Below, in pieces: positions 1-7,968 of a stretch of 64,000 nt of DNA. The first letter of the stretch is position 1, and every line of letters starts with the position of its first letter. The stretch covers positions 3,012,501-3,076,500 of the forward strand of contig NZ_JAUSZA010000001.1 of NCBI RefSeq assembly GCF_030817215.1. Reading direction: 5' to 3'. Source of the stretch: Paenibacillus sp. V4I3 (GTDB lineage Bacteria > Bacillota > Bacilli > Paenibacillales > NBRC-103111). A program made the position numbers and the translations under genes. The notes beneath the pieces are model-generated. The model made no database searches and was not told the origin of the DNA. It saw only the letters and a program-made list of their open reading frames with translations.

Positions 1-95
1 GATTGGGGTAATCGGTTATCTTTGGCATGTAATTCGGCTGCTGGGATCGAGCTTAGAAGAAGTCCCATTGCCGCAGTCACATAGATCCAGCGCAT
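1..95 (-). CDS. Exported protein, 5' end only (runs off the left edge)
   Basis: An open frame starts at an ATG at 95 and reads leftward off the window without a stop. The first residues are MRWIYVTAAMGLLLSS, followed by IPAAELHA: one positive charge, a hydrophobic core and small residues before a possible signal peptidase site, so this looks like a signal peptide. A GGGAG ribosome binding site lies 8 bases upstream of the ATG. The mature part is missing, so no function can be given. Confidence 0.55.
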   Translation of the reverse strand, partial: MRWIYVTAAMGLLLSSIPAAELHAKDNRLPQ

Positions 96-223
96 TACGG
101 TCACGCTCCCGGCATATTCCCACATGGGATGTGCTTGATAAAATCCCATAACATGGTTTTCACCTAGTATGACCGTTAACCCATTCATTTATGATTATAT
201 GAAAAAGCTGGAAGGAAGTAAAT

Positions 224-406
224 TTACATTCCGGCTCCAAAGAAGCTAATTAAGATAAGTACAAACGATAACGAGACCATGATAATCGCCAGTAAGGCTA
301 GGTACCGTTTCATTTGTGCCGGAAGGCTGTCTTTTTTCATAATCAAAATGATGGCTAGGCAGAAGGATACGAGTACAAATGTGATGATAGATCCAGAATC
401 GGTCAT
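224..406 (-). CDS. Small two-helix membrane protein, unknown function
   Basis: A 60-residue protein with two hydrophobic segments (about residues 7-23 and 36-56) joined by a basic loop with KK and KR, which suggests a helical hairpin with the loop in the cytoplasm. An AAGGATG ribosome binding site lies about 8 bases before the ATG. I do not recognise a named family. It is transcribed in the same direction as the TerC gene downstream of which it lies, but a gap of about 90 bases separates them and I see no clear terminator between. Confidence 0.6.
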   Translation of the reverse strand: MTDSGSIITFVLVSFCLAIILIMKKDSLPAQMKRYLALLAIIMVSLSFVLILISFFGAGM

Positions 407-494
407 TGTTGAATCATCCTTATCCCTATAGAGTATGACACTTGCTAACTAACGCATGATAGTAACTTTCGCTGTGCAAATCAAAACTCCTTTA

Positions 495-1331
495 TCAGCC
501 AGCATGCTGCATCGTTTCATCAGGATCTTCATCATCCTCCGCTTTGACCAATATGAACTTGCCGCGAGAATCCATTTTGACGGTAAACCGATCTTCGGCA
601 GCAATCTGTGCTTCATCGCTTAATTCCTTAGGAAGTGTAAGCTGACCGCTGTCCCCAACTTCGACCTGGTAGCCAATCATTTTCGACCATTTGCCTGCTG
701 CAAGCACAACTACGATGAGCAAACCAATAAATAACCATTTGCCAAGCGGATTTGAGTTGAAATAAGGGGCAAGGAACTTCTCGCCAGTAATCATTTTTCC
801 AGCGGTTAATACGAGCACACCTGCACCGATGTATAGGATCGACGGATACTTCTCAATCCATTTGATGAACAGCGTACTGCCCCAAACAACGATAGGTACA
901 CTAACCAGTAGCCCGATAATGACAAGTACGAAGTTACCGTGAGCAGCGCCAGCTACTGCGATGACATTATCAAGACCCATCACGGCATCAGCCACAATAA
1001 TTGTGCGAATAGCTGCCCAGATGCCATCCTTGGCCTTAATGTCTCCGTGATTCTTCTTTTCACTAAGCAGTTTATACGAAATCCAGAGGAGAAGAATACC
1101 GCCGGCCAGTAGAAGACCAGGAATTTTCAGAAGTGTAACGACAGCCATTGTTGCTAGAGCACGAATGATGATGGCGCCTATCGTACCCAATAGAATGACT
1201 TGTTTTTGTGTTTCTTTTTTCAAATTACGAGCAGCCATACCGATAACGATCGCGTTATCTCCCGCAAGTACCAAATCAATGAGAATAATGCTGAGCAGTG
1301 AGACGAAGAAACCTGTTGATAACCAATCCAT
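495..1331 (-). CDS. TerC-family membrane protein with an AbrB-like C-terminal extension
   Basis: TerC/YjbE-type integral membrane protein of 278 residues. The family's acidic membrane motifs are present: D19, LAGDN around D25, D114 and GLDN around D121. TerC proteins of Bacillus (YkoY, YceF) export manganese that loads secreted enzymes, and the upstream yybP-ykoY riboswitch points to manganese here too. After the last membrane segment (about 198-213), residues 221-263 have the layout of an AbrB/MazE-like swapped-hairpin domain (VGDSGQLTLPKEL, then DRFTV and KFILVK), followed by an acidic tail. The ATG at 1331 has a GGGAG site 9 bases upstream. Family assignment is secure; the tail reading is by motif only. 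Confidence 0.9.
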   Translation of the reverse strand: MDWLSTGFFVSLLSIILIDLVLAGDNAIVIGMAARNLKKETQKQVILLGTIGAIIIRALATMAVVTLLKIPGLLLAGGILLLWISYKLLSEKKNHGDIKAKDGIWAAIRTIIVADAVMGLDNVIAVAGAAHGNFVLVIIGLLVSVPIVVWGSTLFIKWIEKYPSILYIGAGVLVLTAGKMITGEKFLAPYFNSNPLGKWLFIGLLIVVVLAAGKWSKMIGYQVEVGDSGQLTLPKELSDEAQIAAEDRFTVKMDSRGKFILVKAEDDEDPDETMQHAG

Positions 1332-1360
1332 GAGCGAACACTCCCTTTAGCGTATTTTTG

Positions 1361-1400
1361 AAAAAAATAGAGCCTAGCACCGGTGACCGGTGAAGGCTCT
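1361..1400 (-). terminator. Second leader terminator of the terC riboswitch
   Basis: On the minus strand, AGAGCC..CACCGG pairs with CCGGTG..GGCTCT around a short loop and is followed by seven T. It lies between the riboswitch aptamer and the terC start codon. Its 5' arm is complementary to the 3' arm of the first leader terminator, so the two hairpins and a read-through pairing are mutually exclusive. Confidence 0.75.
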
Positions 1401-1408
1401 AATTCATC

Positions 1409-1545
1409 AAAAAAGACCTTCACCAATAAACATGGCAAAGGTCTTGCTAACAACGATTGTCGTTGCCAATAAAGCCGGGACCTGATGAGGATCCGAATTG
1501 ACGACTTTACTGTATCAGCTACTCCCCTTTGGAGTGATACGTATG
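1409..1545 (-). promoter_or_regulatory. yybP-ykoY manganese riboswitch with leader terminator
   Basis: The minus strand carries the hallmark aptamer pieces of the yybP-ykoY class: AAAGGGGAGTAGC near 1518-1532, GTCGTCAATTCGGAT near 1490-1505, and GCAAGACCTTT near 1438-1448. The closing helix pairs AAAGG with CCTTT. The same CCTTT strand can instead pair with GAAGGTC (1413-1445 region) to form a terminator followed by six T. Manganese binding in this class stabilises the closing helix and so favours read-through into the downstream manganese gene, here terC. The class assignment is from sequence motifs; the switching is from the known family. Confidence 0.88.
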
Positions 1546-1558
1546 AACTTATAAGTTA

Positions 1559-1587
1559 ATTATAAGAAGGGTAGATGTGAAAGTCAA
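1559..1587 (-). promoter_or_regulatory. Sigma-A promoter of the terC leader
   Basis: Minus-strand TTGACT at 1587-1582 and TATAAT at 1564-1559 are separated by exactly 17 bases. The start of transcription would fall near 1552, just upstream of the riboswitch aptamer. Confidence 0.8.
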
Positions 1588-1605
1588 GGCATTTGGACCA
1601 AAGAA

Positions 1606-1851
1606 TTAAACTTCTTTGAAAGCATCCATGATGGCTTGCCATTCTTCATCTGTGCCTTGGAATTTGTCTTTGGCAAACCGCTCACTGGCCCAGTGTAACA
1701 TAGCTGGTCGTCCGATGAAGGTGTGGCACTCTTCGCCCCATTGATCGGTTATTTCGGTCAGTACGATTTTGCTGCCTTGTACCTCGACATTCAGCATGTT
1801 CCATTTATCTTTTTTGTAAATAACGTGTTTCTTAAAAGGTTGATTTGACAC
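1606..1851 (-). CDS. Conserved small protein of unknown function
   Basis: An 81-residue acidic-basic mixed soluble protein. I place the start at a GTG at 1851 because GAGGAAAA precedes it at good spacing; the frame is open further upstream to 1902 but without a ribosome binding site. It has no signal peptide or membrane segment. It has aromatic residues in a WNMLNVEV strand and a WGEECHTF segment, and ends with a predicted helix (EEWQAIMDAFKEV). No function can be named. It stands alone on the minus strand between terC and the divergent methyltransferase gene. Confidence 0.7.
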   Translation of the reverse strand: MSNQPFKKHVIYKKDKWNMLNVEVQGSKIVLTEITDQWGEECHTFIGRPAMLHWASERFAKDKFQGTDEEWQAIMDAFKEV

Positions 1852-2051
1852 TTGTTTTCCTCGTTTCTGCATTGAGCTCAAAGATATAAGCAATCGTACC
1901 ACAAAAAGTGGCGATTTCCAAACAAGCAGCTGTCAATTTCTTGTTGCCTCCAATCATGGTCCTATGATAAAATCCTCCTAATCCTTTCCATAGGGAATGG
2001 GTTATGAGGCAGTTAGGCAGGGCCAAAGAGTTGAGCAGAGGAGAGATGAGC

Positions 2052-2768
2052 ATGGAACAAAAGCGTATTTATGAGCAAGTTGGGGTTGCGATGACCTCAA
2101 GATCGTACGCAGAATATGAGAAAATGTTTATTTTGCAGACGGAAAATTTAATTGGTAAGCGAGTCTTAGATGTTGCCGGCGGTGCATCTTCCTTTACGGT
2201 AGAAGCGCGGCAGCTAGGTATATTCTCAGAAGCGGTTGATCCTCTGTATGAGAAGTCTGCAGATGCGATTGCAGAGCATGGATTGCAAGAAATCGAGCTT
2301 GTTGCAGCCAAAATGGAAAAATTAGTAGATGTGTATGATTGGACGTATTATGGTTCTGTTGACAAACACAAAGCTGGACGCATCAAAGGCCTCAAGCAGT
2401 TTGTAAATGATTTCTCGAGTAAAGATACAGCTTCCAGGTATCATGCTGGTTGTCTTCCTTCACTTCCATTTGCCGAAGCGAGCTTTGATCTCGTTTTATG
2501 CAGTCATTTTCTCTTTCTATATGAAGAACAATTCGACTACGCTTTTCATCGGGCAGCTGTTAAGGAACTGCTTCGTGCTTGTAAGCCTGGTGGCGAAGTG
2601 CGTATTTATCCGTTATTGAATTTTCGGCAAGCCGAATATAGCAAGCTTTCAAAATTAATAAATGAGCTCACAAATGAAGGATATTTGGTCCGAAAAAGGG
2701 AAGCTAGACTGCCTTTTTTGCCAAATTCTCATCAATATTTAAGCATAATTAAACACCCCTCTGCATAG
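2052..2768 (+). CDS. Class I SAM-dependent methyltransferase-like protein
   Basis: A 238-residue protein with a methyltransferase motif I (VLDVAGGASSFT, about residues 36-47), an acidic D after the second strand, and the later strand-helix region SFDLVLCSHFLFLY typical of Rossmann-fold methyltransferases. Such enzymes use S-adenosylmethionine; the substrate cannot be read from sequence. I choose the ATG at 2052, about 8 bases after GAGGAGA; the ATG at 2046 is also possible and the frame is open to 2004. It is followed by the csp promoter, so it is probably monocistronic. Confidence 0.75.
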   Translation: MEQKRIYEQVGVAMTSRSYAEYEKMFILQTENLIGKRVLDVAGGASSFTVEARQLGIFSEAVDPLYEKSADAIAEHGLQEIELVAAKMEKLVDVYDWTYYGSVDKHKAGRIKGLKQFVNDFSSKDTASRYHAGCLPSLPFAEASFDLVLCSHFLFLYEEQFDYAFHRAAVKELLRACKPGGEVRIYPLLNFRQAEYSKLSKLINELTNEGYLVRKREARLPFLPNSHQYLSIIKHPSA

Positions 2769-2821
2769 TGGAAATCGTTGGTACATCAACAAATATTAGC
2801 TTATCCACACTGTTTTTTTCG

Positions 2822-2850
2822 TTGATTTATCCCCTTGATAATGGTATAAT
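2822..2850 (+). promoter_or_regulatory. Promoter of the cold shock gene
   Basis: TTGATT at 2822-2827 and TATAAT at 2845-2850 with a 17-base spacer, and a TGG extension directly before the -10 (extended -10). The 5' leader would be only about 40 bases, short for a cold shock gene. Confidence 0.75.
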
Positions 2851-2895
2851 TTCCTTATTCGTCATAGATGGCGATATTTTTAGGAGGTTGTTCAT

Positions 2896-3093
2896 TTGAA
2901 GGGTACAGTTAAATGGTTTAACGCAGAAAAAGGCTACGGTTTCATTTCTGTTGATGGAGGCGACGATGTATTCGTTCACTTCTCCGCAATTCAGGGCGAA
3001 GGATTCAAAACATTAGAAGAAGGCCAATCCGTTGAGTTTGATATTACTCAAGGTAACCGTGGTCCTCAAGCAGCTAACGTCACCAAATTATAA
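2896..3093 (+). CDS. Cold shock protein, CspA/CspB family
   Basis: A 65-residue single cold-shock domain. The RNP1-type motif KGYGFI and RNP2-type motif VFVHFS are both present, so it should bind single-stranded RNA and DNA and act as an RNA chaperone. The start is a TTG at 2896, about 8 bases after TAGGAGG. The gene has its own promoter at 2822 and its own terminator at 3143, so it is a single-gene transcript. Confidence 0.97.
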   Translation: MKGTVKWFNAEKGYGFISVDGGDDVFVHFSAIQGEGFKTLEEGQSVEFDITQGNRGPQAANVTKL

Positions 3094-3142
3094 GAAACTG
3101 GGACTTCCCACTTATAAATAGAGTGTCATAGCACAAAACAAC

Positions 3143-3181
3143 AAAAGACAGTGCCCGAATCCACTCGGGGCTGTCTTTTTT
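3143..3181 (+). terminator. Terminator of the cold shock gene
   Basis: AAAAGACAG and CTGTCTTTTTT form the outer stem with GCCCGA/TCGGGGC inside; a T-run follows. Confidence 0.85.
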
Positions 3182-3256
3182 GCGATTCTTCTTTGACCGC
3201 AAAGGGGCTGGATGGTAAGCTAGAGTGGCAAAATGATAAGGGGAGCGTTTAAACCG

Positions 3257-3997
3257 ATGAAATTCAAATTGTTTAAAGACCGCAAAGGAAAAGCCGATCA
3301 GGCCAAAAATAATCAGTTTGTTAAATTGGGTCGTGAGATTTATGTTGCTGCCCGCAAAGGCGGATCCAATCCGGATGCTAACTATGCTTTGAAAACAGCC
3401 ATTATGAATGCACGCCAGGTTCAAATGCCTAATGATAATATCGAACGTGCCATTAAGAAAGCCACTGGTGACGGCGATAACGTTGAATACGAAGAAATTT
3501 TCTATGAGGGATATGGCCCAGGAGGAGTAGCCATCATGGTCAAATGCCTAACGGATAATCGCAATCGTTCAGCTGCGGATGTTCGTTCTGTGTTTAATAA
3601 ACGCGGCGGTAACATGGGTGAATCTGGCTGTGTAGCGTATATGTTTGATGAGAAAGGTGTTCTTGTACTGAACCGTGAGGAGTTTGAAGTCGAAGAGGAC
3701 GAGCTAATGCTGCAAGTTCTGGATGCAGGCGCAGAAGATTTGACGACTTCGGAAGAGTGCTTTGAAATTATTACACATCCGCATGAAATCGAAAGCGTCA
3801 AAAATGCGCTTGAGAAGGAAGGCTTCCGTTTCAGCTCTGCAGCAGTTCGTTGGATACCACAGAATACGGTTAATGTGGTTGGCGAAAACGCTGAGAAACT
3901 ACTTAAAATGATGGATGCCTTTGATGATAATGATGATGTGCAGGACGTATTTGCTAATTTCGAGATTAGTGAAGAAGAAATGCAACGTATCGGTTAA
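3257..3997 (+). CDS. yebC: YebC/PmpR-family protein with a non-standard N-terminus
   Basis: A YebC-family protein, recognised from GREIYVAARKGG, NIERAIKKATG, YEGYGPGGVA, TDNRNRSAADVR and the GGNMGESGCVAYMF block. Members act as transcription regulators or help ribosomes pass difficult proline stretches. I choose the ATG at 3257, about 11 bases after GGGGAG; the frame also opens at 3233. The N-terminus begins MKFKLFKDRKGKADQ and lacks the near-universal MAGHSKW start of the family. The conserved length from there on is normal (about 246 residues). Single gene, followed by a terminator at 4011. Confidence 0.9.
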   Translation: MKFKLFKDRKGKADQAKNNQFVKLGREIYVAARKGGSNPDANYALKTAIMNARQVQMPNDNIERAIKKATGDGDNVEYEEIFYEGYGPGGVAIMVKCLTDNRNRSAADVRSVFNKRGGNMGESGCVAYMFDEKGVLVLNREEFEVEEDELMLQVLDAGAEDLTTSEECFEIITHPHEIESVKNALEKEGFRFSSAAVRWIPQNTVNVVGENAEKLLKMMDAFDDNDDVQDVFANFEISEEEMQRIG

Positions 3998-4010
3998 GAC
4001 GATTGAAAAT

Positions 4011-4056
4011 AGCCTGTACACTTCCCTTGAGGAAATGTATAGGCTTATTTATTTTT
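4011..4056 (+). terminator. Terminator after yebC
   Basis: AGCCTGTACACTTCC pairs with GGAAATGTATAGGCT, followed by TATTTATTTTT. The convergent gntP gene ends 17 bases further on and may use the same hairpin. Confidence 0.75.
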
Positions 4057-4072
4057 GAAGAGCAGCCAAATG

Positions 4073-5398
4073 TTATACGAATATATCTACGAGCAGCACA
4101 GTTCCGAATGCAATAAACGAGAGCAGTGTCTCAAGTACCGTCCACGTTTTAAACGTTTCCTTGACCGTTAACCCGAGATATTCTTTGACCATCCAGAAAC
4201 CGGCGTCATTGACGTGGGAGAGCATGAGAGACCCTGCGCCTGTGGCGATAACGAGCAGCTCCAAATTCACGCCTGACATATGCTCAACAATCGGCGAAAC
4301 AATACCTGCCGCTGTCGTTAATGCGACTGTTGCCGAACCTGTCGCGACACGGATTAATCCAGCAACCATGAAAGCTAGAACAATAGGAGAAAGGGAGATA
4401 TTCTCGGCCATTTGAGCAATGGATGTACCGACGCCGCTTGCGATAAGGATCTGTTTAAACCCGCCGCCAGCACCGATAATCAAAATAATCGAACCTACTG
4501 GTAATAGGCATTCATGGGATAGCTTGCTGATATAATTTTTATTCATGCCTTGGCGGATGCCTAAGAAGTAGAAGGCTGCAAAACATGAAATTAGAAGCGC
4601 AATCACCGAGTTCCCAATAAAGACTAGGAACTTCATAAATCCGACAGGAAGTGACAGATAGGGTGCAACAACCGACAAGACCATCAATAATACAGGCAAT
4701 AAGATAATAAAGAACGAGATGCCGGCACCTGGCAGTTTCTCAGGCTCTGTGCTTGCGCTGAGCAGCTCTGGTTCATTCTCTGGTATCACTCGCTTATGCA
4801 CCCATTTAGCAAACAAAGGACCTGCAATGATCGCCGCTGGGATTGCAATGATGAGAGAGTAGATAAGCACTTTTCCGATATCAGCTTTGTAGATACCGAT
4901 GGCTGTCATTGCCCCCGGATGCGGTGGCACAAGACCATGAACAATGGATAATCCGGCAATGACGGGCAGGCCGATTAACAAAATATTTTGTTTCGTTGAT
5001 TTATGAATGGAGATGACCAAAGGCAGCAGCATGACAATCCCTACGTCAAAAAATACAGGGATCCCTATAATAAAACCGGAGAGCAGCATGGCCCAAGGCA
5101 ATCTTTTTTCACCAAAAACCCGTATGAAGAAATTGGCCACTTGTGTGCCTGCGCCTGAATCTGACATCATTTTTCCTAAAATCGTACCTAAAGCCAATAT
5201 GCCAACTAGATGGCCTAAAACGTTTCCAACTCCGGTTTCATAGGCACCAACAATTTTATCCATGGATAACCCAGCCATAATCGCTAAGAACAAACTGGCA
5301 ACGGTTAAACTAATAAATGCATGCCATTTCCACCAGGCTACTCCTAAAATGACAATCACAATCGCTAATAATGTAACCATTAATAGATACATATTCAT
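4073..5398 (-). CDS. gntP: GntP-family gluconate-type proton symporter
   Basis: A 441-residue polytopic membrane protein of the GntP family, which brings gluconate and related sugar acids into the cell with protons. Family signatures include GIPVFFDVGIVMLLP, HGLVPPHPGAMTA and, near the end, SATVALTTAAGI and HVNDAGFWMVKEY. The ATG at 5398 is preceded by AGAGGG. It is the last gene of the minus-strand catabolic cluster, separated from the GntR gene by about 80 bases that hold a cre-like site. The neighbouring enzymes suggest the real substrate is D-glucosaminate or an N-acyl-glucosaminate rather than gluconate; that is inference. Confidence 0.93.
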   Translation of the reverse strand: MNMYLLMVTLLAIVIVILGVAWWKWHAFISLTVASLFLAIMAGLSMDKIVGAYETGVGNVLGHLVGILALGTILGKMMSDSGAGTQVANFFIRVFGEKRLPWAMLLSGFIIGIPVFFDVGIVMLLPLVISIHKSTKQNILLIGLPVIAGLSIVHGLVPPHPGAMTAIGIYKADIGKVLIYSLIIAIPAAIIAGPLFAKWVHKRVIPENEPELLSASTEPEKLPGAGISFFIILLPVLLMVLSVVAPYLSLPVGFMKFLVFIGNSVIALLISCFAAFYFLGIRQGMNKNYISKLSHECLLPVGSIILIIGAGGGFKQILIASGVGTSIAQMAENISLSPIVLAFMVAGLIRVATGSATVALTTAAGIVSPIVEHMSGVNLELLVIATGAGSLMLSHVNDAGFWMVKEYLGLTVKETFKTWTVLETLLSFIAFGTVLLVDIFV

Positions 5399-5423
5399 AT
5401 ATAATCCCTCTTCTCCATGTTGT

Positions 5424-5437
5424 AGTAAGCGTTATCA
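5424..5437. promoter_or_regulatory. Candidate cre site (CcpA) before gntP
   Basis: AGTAAGCGTTATCA matches the cre consensus TGWAANCGNTNWCA at all fixed positions but the first. It sits about 26-39 bases upstream of the gntP start codon, where CcpA would block transcription when preferred sugars are present. Confidence 0.55.
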
Positions 5438-5477
5438 TCGTGTGGACGAGAAAAGGAACTGTGCTTTTTCGCGTATC

Positions 5478-6203
5478 TTAACTGTCATAATTGACTACAT
5501 AGTTGTGCATGACCGTGCTGTAATACCCTTTACTGAATTCGATCAGATCGCCACGTTCATCATACGAATAACGTAATCTCTTCAATAGAGGGGTTCCTTC
5601 TTTTACATGCAAGATTTCTTCCACATGAGAAGGTGCAGTGGCAGCAGCAAACTCATCTCGATACTTTTCTAAGGCAATTCCGTGCTCCTCAAGCAATTCA
5701 TACAAGGACTGATCATTCAAATCCGAGAGTTCGATATTTGACATTTGCATGGATAGATAGTGAGAGTAGTGAATATAAGGTGTGTCATTCAAGTGATAAA
5801 GACGCTCGATGAACAAGCAGCGCTCCCCAAATAATTGATAAGGTTCTGTGCCTACATCATTCGTTACAACTTCGGCTCGCAACAATTGCTTGTGAATTTG
5901 ATGGCCTTCTTCAACTAGAACTTCTGTAAAACGCTTCCATTTGGAAAGCTTGGACGTAGAAGCATTTCGTATAACCTTGGTCCCTTTGCCGCTGCTCTTT
6001 TCCAAATATCCCTCTTGCGCAAGTTCTTTGATGGCATTGCGAATGGTGATCTTGCTTACATCGAATTCCTGCTCTAGCTGTGGCTCTGACGGTATATTCG
6101 TTCCTAAGGGATACACACCGTGTAAGATGCGATCCTTCAGGATATTCATGATTTGTAAATATAAAGGTCTTTTATTGCGGGATAAATTCACCAATCCAAT
6201 CAC
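5478..6203 (-). CDS. GntR-family regulator with UTRA ligand domain (HutC type)
   Basis: A 241-residue regulator. Residues about 10-75 form the winged helix-turn-helix of GntR proteins (PLYLQIMNILKDRI, IPSEPQLEQEFDVSKITIRNAIKELAQEGYLEK split by usual spacing), and the rest is a UTRA effector domain (ERLYHLNDTPYIH, SQSLYELLEE-like block, ending RYSYDERGDLIEFSKGYY). UTRA regulators usually bind sugar phosphates. The GTG start overlaps the kinase stop by one base (TAGTG), so translation is coupled. It most likely controls this cluster through the palindromes at 10256 and 10302. Confidence 0.9.
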   Translation of the reverse strand: MIGLVNLSRNKRPLYLQIMNILKDRILHGVYPLGTNIPSEPQLEQEFDVSKITIRNAIKELAQEGYLEKSSGKGTKVIRNASTSKLSKWKRFTEVLVEEGHQIHKQLLRAEVVTNDVGTEPYQLFGERCLFIERLYHLNDTPYIHYSHYLSMQMSNIELSDLNDQSLYELLEEHGIALEKYRDEFAAATAPSHVEEILHVKEGTPLLKRLRYSYDERGDLIEFSKGYYSTVMHNYVVNYDS

Positions 6204-7219
6204 TACCTTTCTACATCGCCTACTGCTTCCGTCATCGCACGAAGAATTTCGCTTTCTGATGACATCGGAGTATCGCCTACAATGGTATGTGCAAGCATGC
6301 CAGCGGCCGCTGCAAATCCGACTGTTTTCTCCGGTGAAAATCCCTGAATTTCTCCGTGTACGATACCGCTCGTGTAGGCATCTCCAGCACCAATTCTATC
6401 ATAGATAGAAAACGTGAGCAGTTTAGAAAAGGTGAAGCTTTGGTCCTTATAGATAAATCCGCGCAAGGAATGCGTGTTGTCACCGTTAATGTTACGGTGT
6501 GTGCCTGCTATGACAGAGATCTGATATTGCCCCGCGACGGCTGGAATCAGATCCGTCAATTGTTCTTGGCTTTCGATCTGATCCGTATGCATGCCGAGGG
6601 TAAACATCGCGTCTTTTTCGTTCATCATGACAATGTCAGCCAGCTCTAGCATTTCCTCATAGTGCGGTTTAGCCTTTGCATAACCGTCTTCGCCCCAATG
6701 GGCAAGACGATAGTTACAATCGAAGACAACGGTGCCGCCCTGCGCTTTGACCGCTCTAGCCAAATCTTTCATTTGCTTACGTACCCCATCATTCATGGCC
6801 AGCGTAATACCGCAGAAATGTATGATATCAATATTTTTGGCGATTTCAGTAATAGGATAAGTGTGTTCAGGGGCTGTGTTGAAGCTGCTCTCCTGGCGAT
6901 TAGAATATGTCACGCGGCTGGGCCGCGCACCGAATCCATTTTCTAAAAAATACATGCCCAAGTAGCTGCCGCCTCGAACAATGAATGATTGTGTGATACC
7001 TAATTTTCGCAAATATGATTCAGCAGCATCACCCACGGCATTAGCCGGCAATCTGGAAATCAGGTACCCGGTATGCCCTAAGCGCGCCAAAGCTGAGCTT
7101 ACATTCACGCCTGTACCGGAGAAAGAATAATTCAAACTGCTAGCTTGGGATAAGAGTTCATACCCCAGCACCTGCAAGCGCATCATGACTTCTCCAAAAG
7201 CAGCAATTCGTTTAGCCAT
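6203..7219 (-). CDS. kdgK: PfkB-family sugar kinase, probably 2-keto-3-deoxygluconate kinase
   Basis: A 338-residue ribokinase/PfkB-fold kinase. It has the N-terminal GEVMMRL strand, a GVNVSSALARLG substrate motif and the C-terminal DRIGAGDAYTSG signature with the catalytic aspartate. Its place between the KDPG aldolase and the regulator argues that it phosphorylates 2-keto-3-deoxygluconate to KDPG. I choose the ATG at 7219 (MAKRIAAFGE); a TTG at 7228 is also in frame. It overlaps the end of the aldolase gene by 8 bases. Fold is certain, substrate is from context. Confidence 0.85.
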   Translation of the reverse strand: MAKRIAAFGEVMMRLQVLGYELLSQASSLNYSFSGTGVNVSSALARLGHTGYLISRLPANAVGDAAESYLRKLGITQSFIVRGGSYLGMYFLENGFGARPSRVTYSNRQESSFNTAPEHTYPITEIAKNIDIIHFCGITLAMNDGVRKQMKDLARAVKAQGGTVVFDCNYRLAHWGEDGYAKAKPHYEEMLELADIVMMNEKDAMFTLGMHTDQIESQEQLTDLIPAVAGQYQISVIAGTHRNINGDNTHSLRGFIYKDQSFTFSKLLTFSIYDRIGAGDAYTSGIVHGEIQGFSPEKTVGFAAAAGMLAHTIVGDTPMSSESEILRAMTEAVGDVER

Positions 7220-7967
7220 GATGATCAACCAGTTTCTTCATGATCGCCAGTAATTCACGAACATCTTGGGCTCTCGTCTTTCCAGTATCTTTATCGATGA
7301 TCGATGAATACACGTGAGGGATGACTTGTGGAACCTTAGCTTCCAGCGCGATACGCAGGATCGTTTCGAAATTATCCATGTCGATGCCGCCAGTTGGTTC
7401 TAACGCAAAACCTTCTTCTCCGCATGCTTGTGCAACAGCGCGCAATTCGTCTTCACAGCTTAAGCCATTCATCGGGAAATATTTCAAGGCATTGCCGCCC
7501 ATGTCGCGGACAAGCGCGATCGCTGTTTTAACAGGTACAATCGCATGCTCGGATTGCGCAGCGCTCACTGGACCTGTTGAGATATTGACATAGCCGATGC
7601 GTCCAGTAGGGGACACCAAACTGTTAATCCAGCTATCTTGGTCGCCAAGATTGGCGCGCGTTGCACCTACGGCAGGGAATACTTGGTTAATGTGGCTGCC
7701 CGGATAGTGCTTCGCAATGGCTACTACAACTGCAGCTTGACGATTATCGCCAGCGCCAAGTCCGATTGAGACAGCTTCGTCAATGGCTTTTCCATATTCT
7801 TTCATTTCTTCTACAGCTAATTCAACCGTTGGATAGTCTTTGGAAAGAACGCCTACAAGTACATAACCTTCCGCTGCTTCGAATATCTCTTGAGCATTCT
7901 CTACACTATTAGCCAATACATTCAATGCCGCGCGGCCTTTATAGAAACGTTTTGCGATGTTGGACAT
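7212..7967 (-). CDS. dgaF: KDPG aldolase of the DgaF family
   Basis: A 251-residue protein of the KDGP-aldolase family first studied as DgaF in the Salmonella D-glucosaminate operon; it splits 2-keto-3-deoxy-6-phosphogluconate into pyruvate and glyceraldehyde 3-phosphate. Recognised from GAGDNRQ, HINQVFPAVGATRA, GNALKYFPMNGL and LEPTGGID. This is a family apart from the small Eda aldolase. AGGAGG lies 8 bases before the ATG. It starts one base after the end of dgaE, so the two are translated together. Confidence 0.88.
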   Translation of the reverse strand: MSNIAKRFYKGRAALNVLANSVENAQEIFEAAEGYVLVGVLSKDYPTVELAVEEMKEYGKAIDEAVSIGLGAGDNRQAAVVVAIAKHYPGSHINQVFPAVGATRANLGDQDSWINSLVSPTGRIGYVNISTGPVSAAQSEHAIVPVKTAIALVRDMGGNALKYFPMNGLSCEDELRAVAQACGEEGFALEPTGGIDMDNFETILRIALEAKVPQVIPHVYSSIIDKDTGKTRAQDVRELLAIMKKLVDHHG

Positions 7968-7968
7968 A

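Noticed and set aside
1165..1453. ORFs on both strands over the terC start and riboswitch (1165-1350 plus, 1220-1453 minus)
   Set aside because: They overlap a clear TerC gene and a riboswitch, have no ribosome binding site and no protein-like composition.
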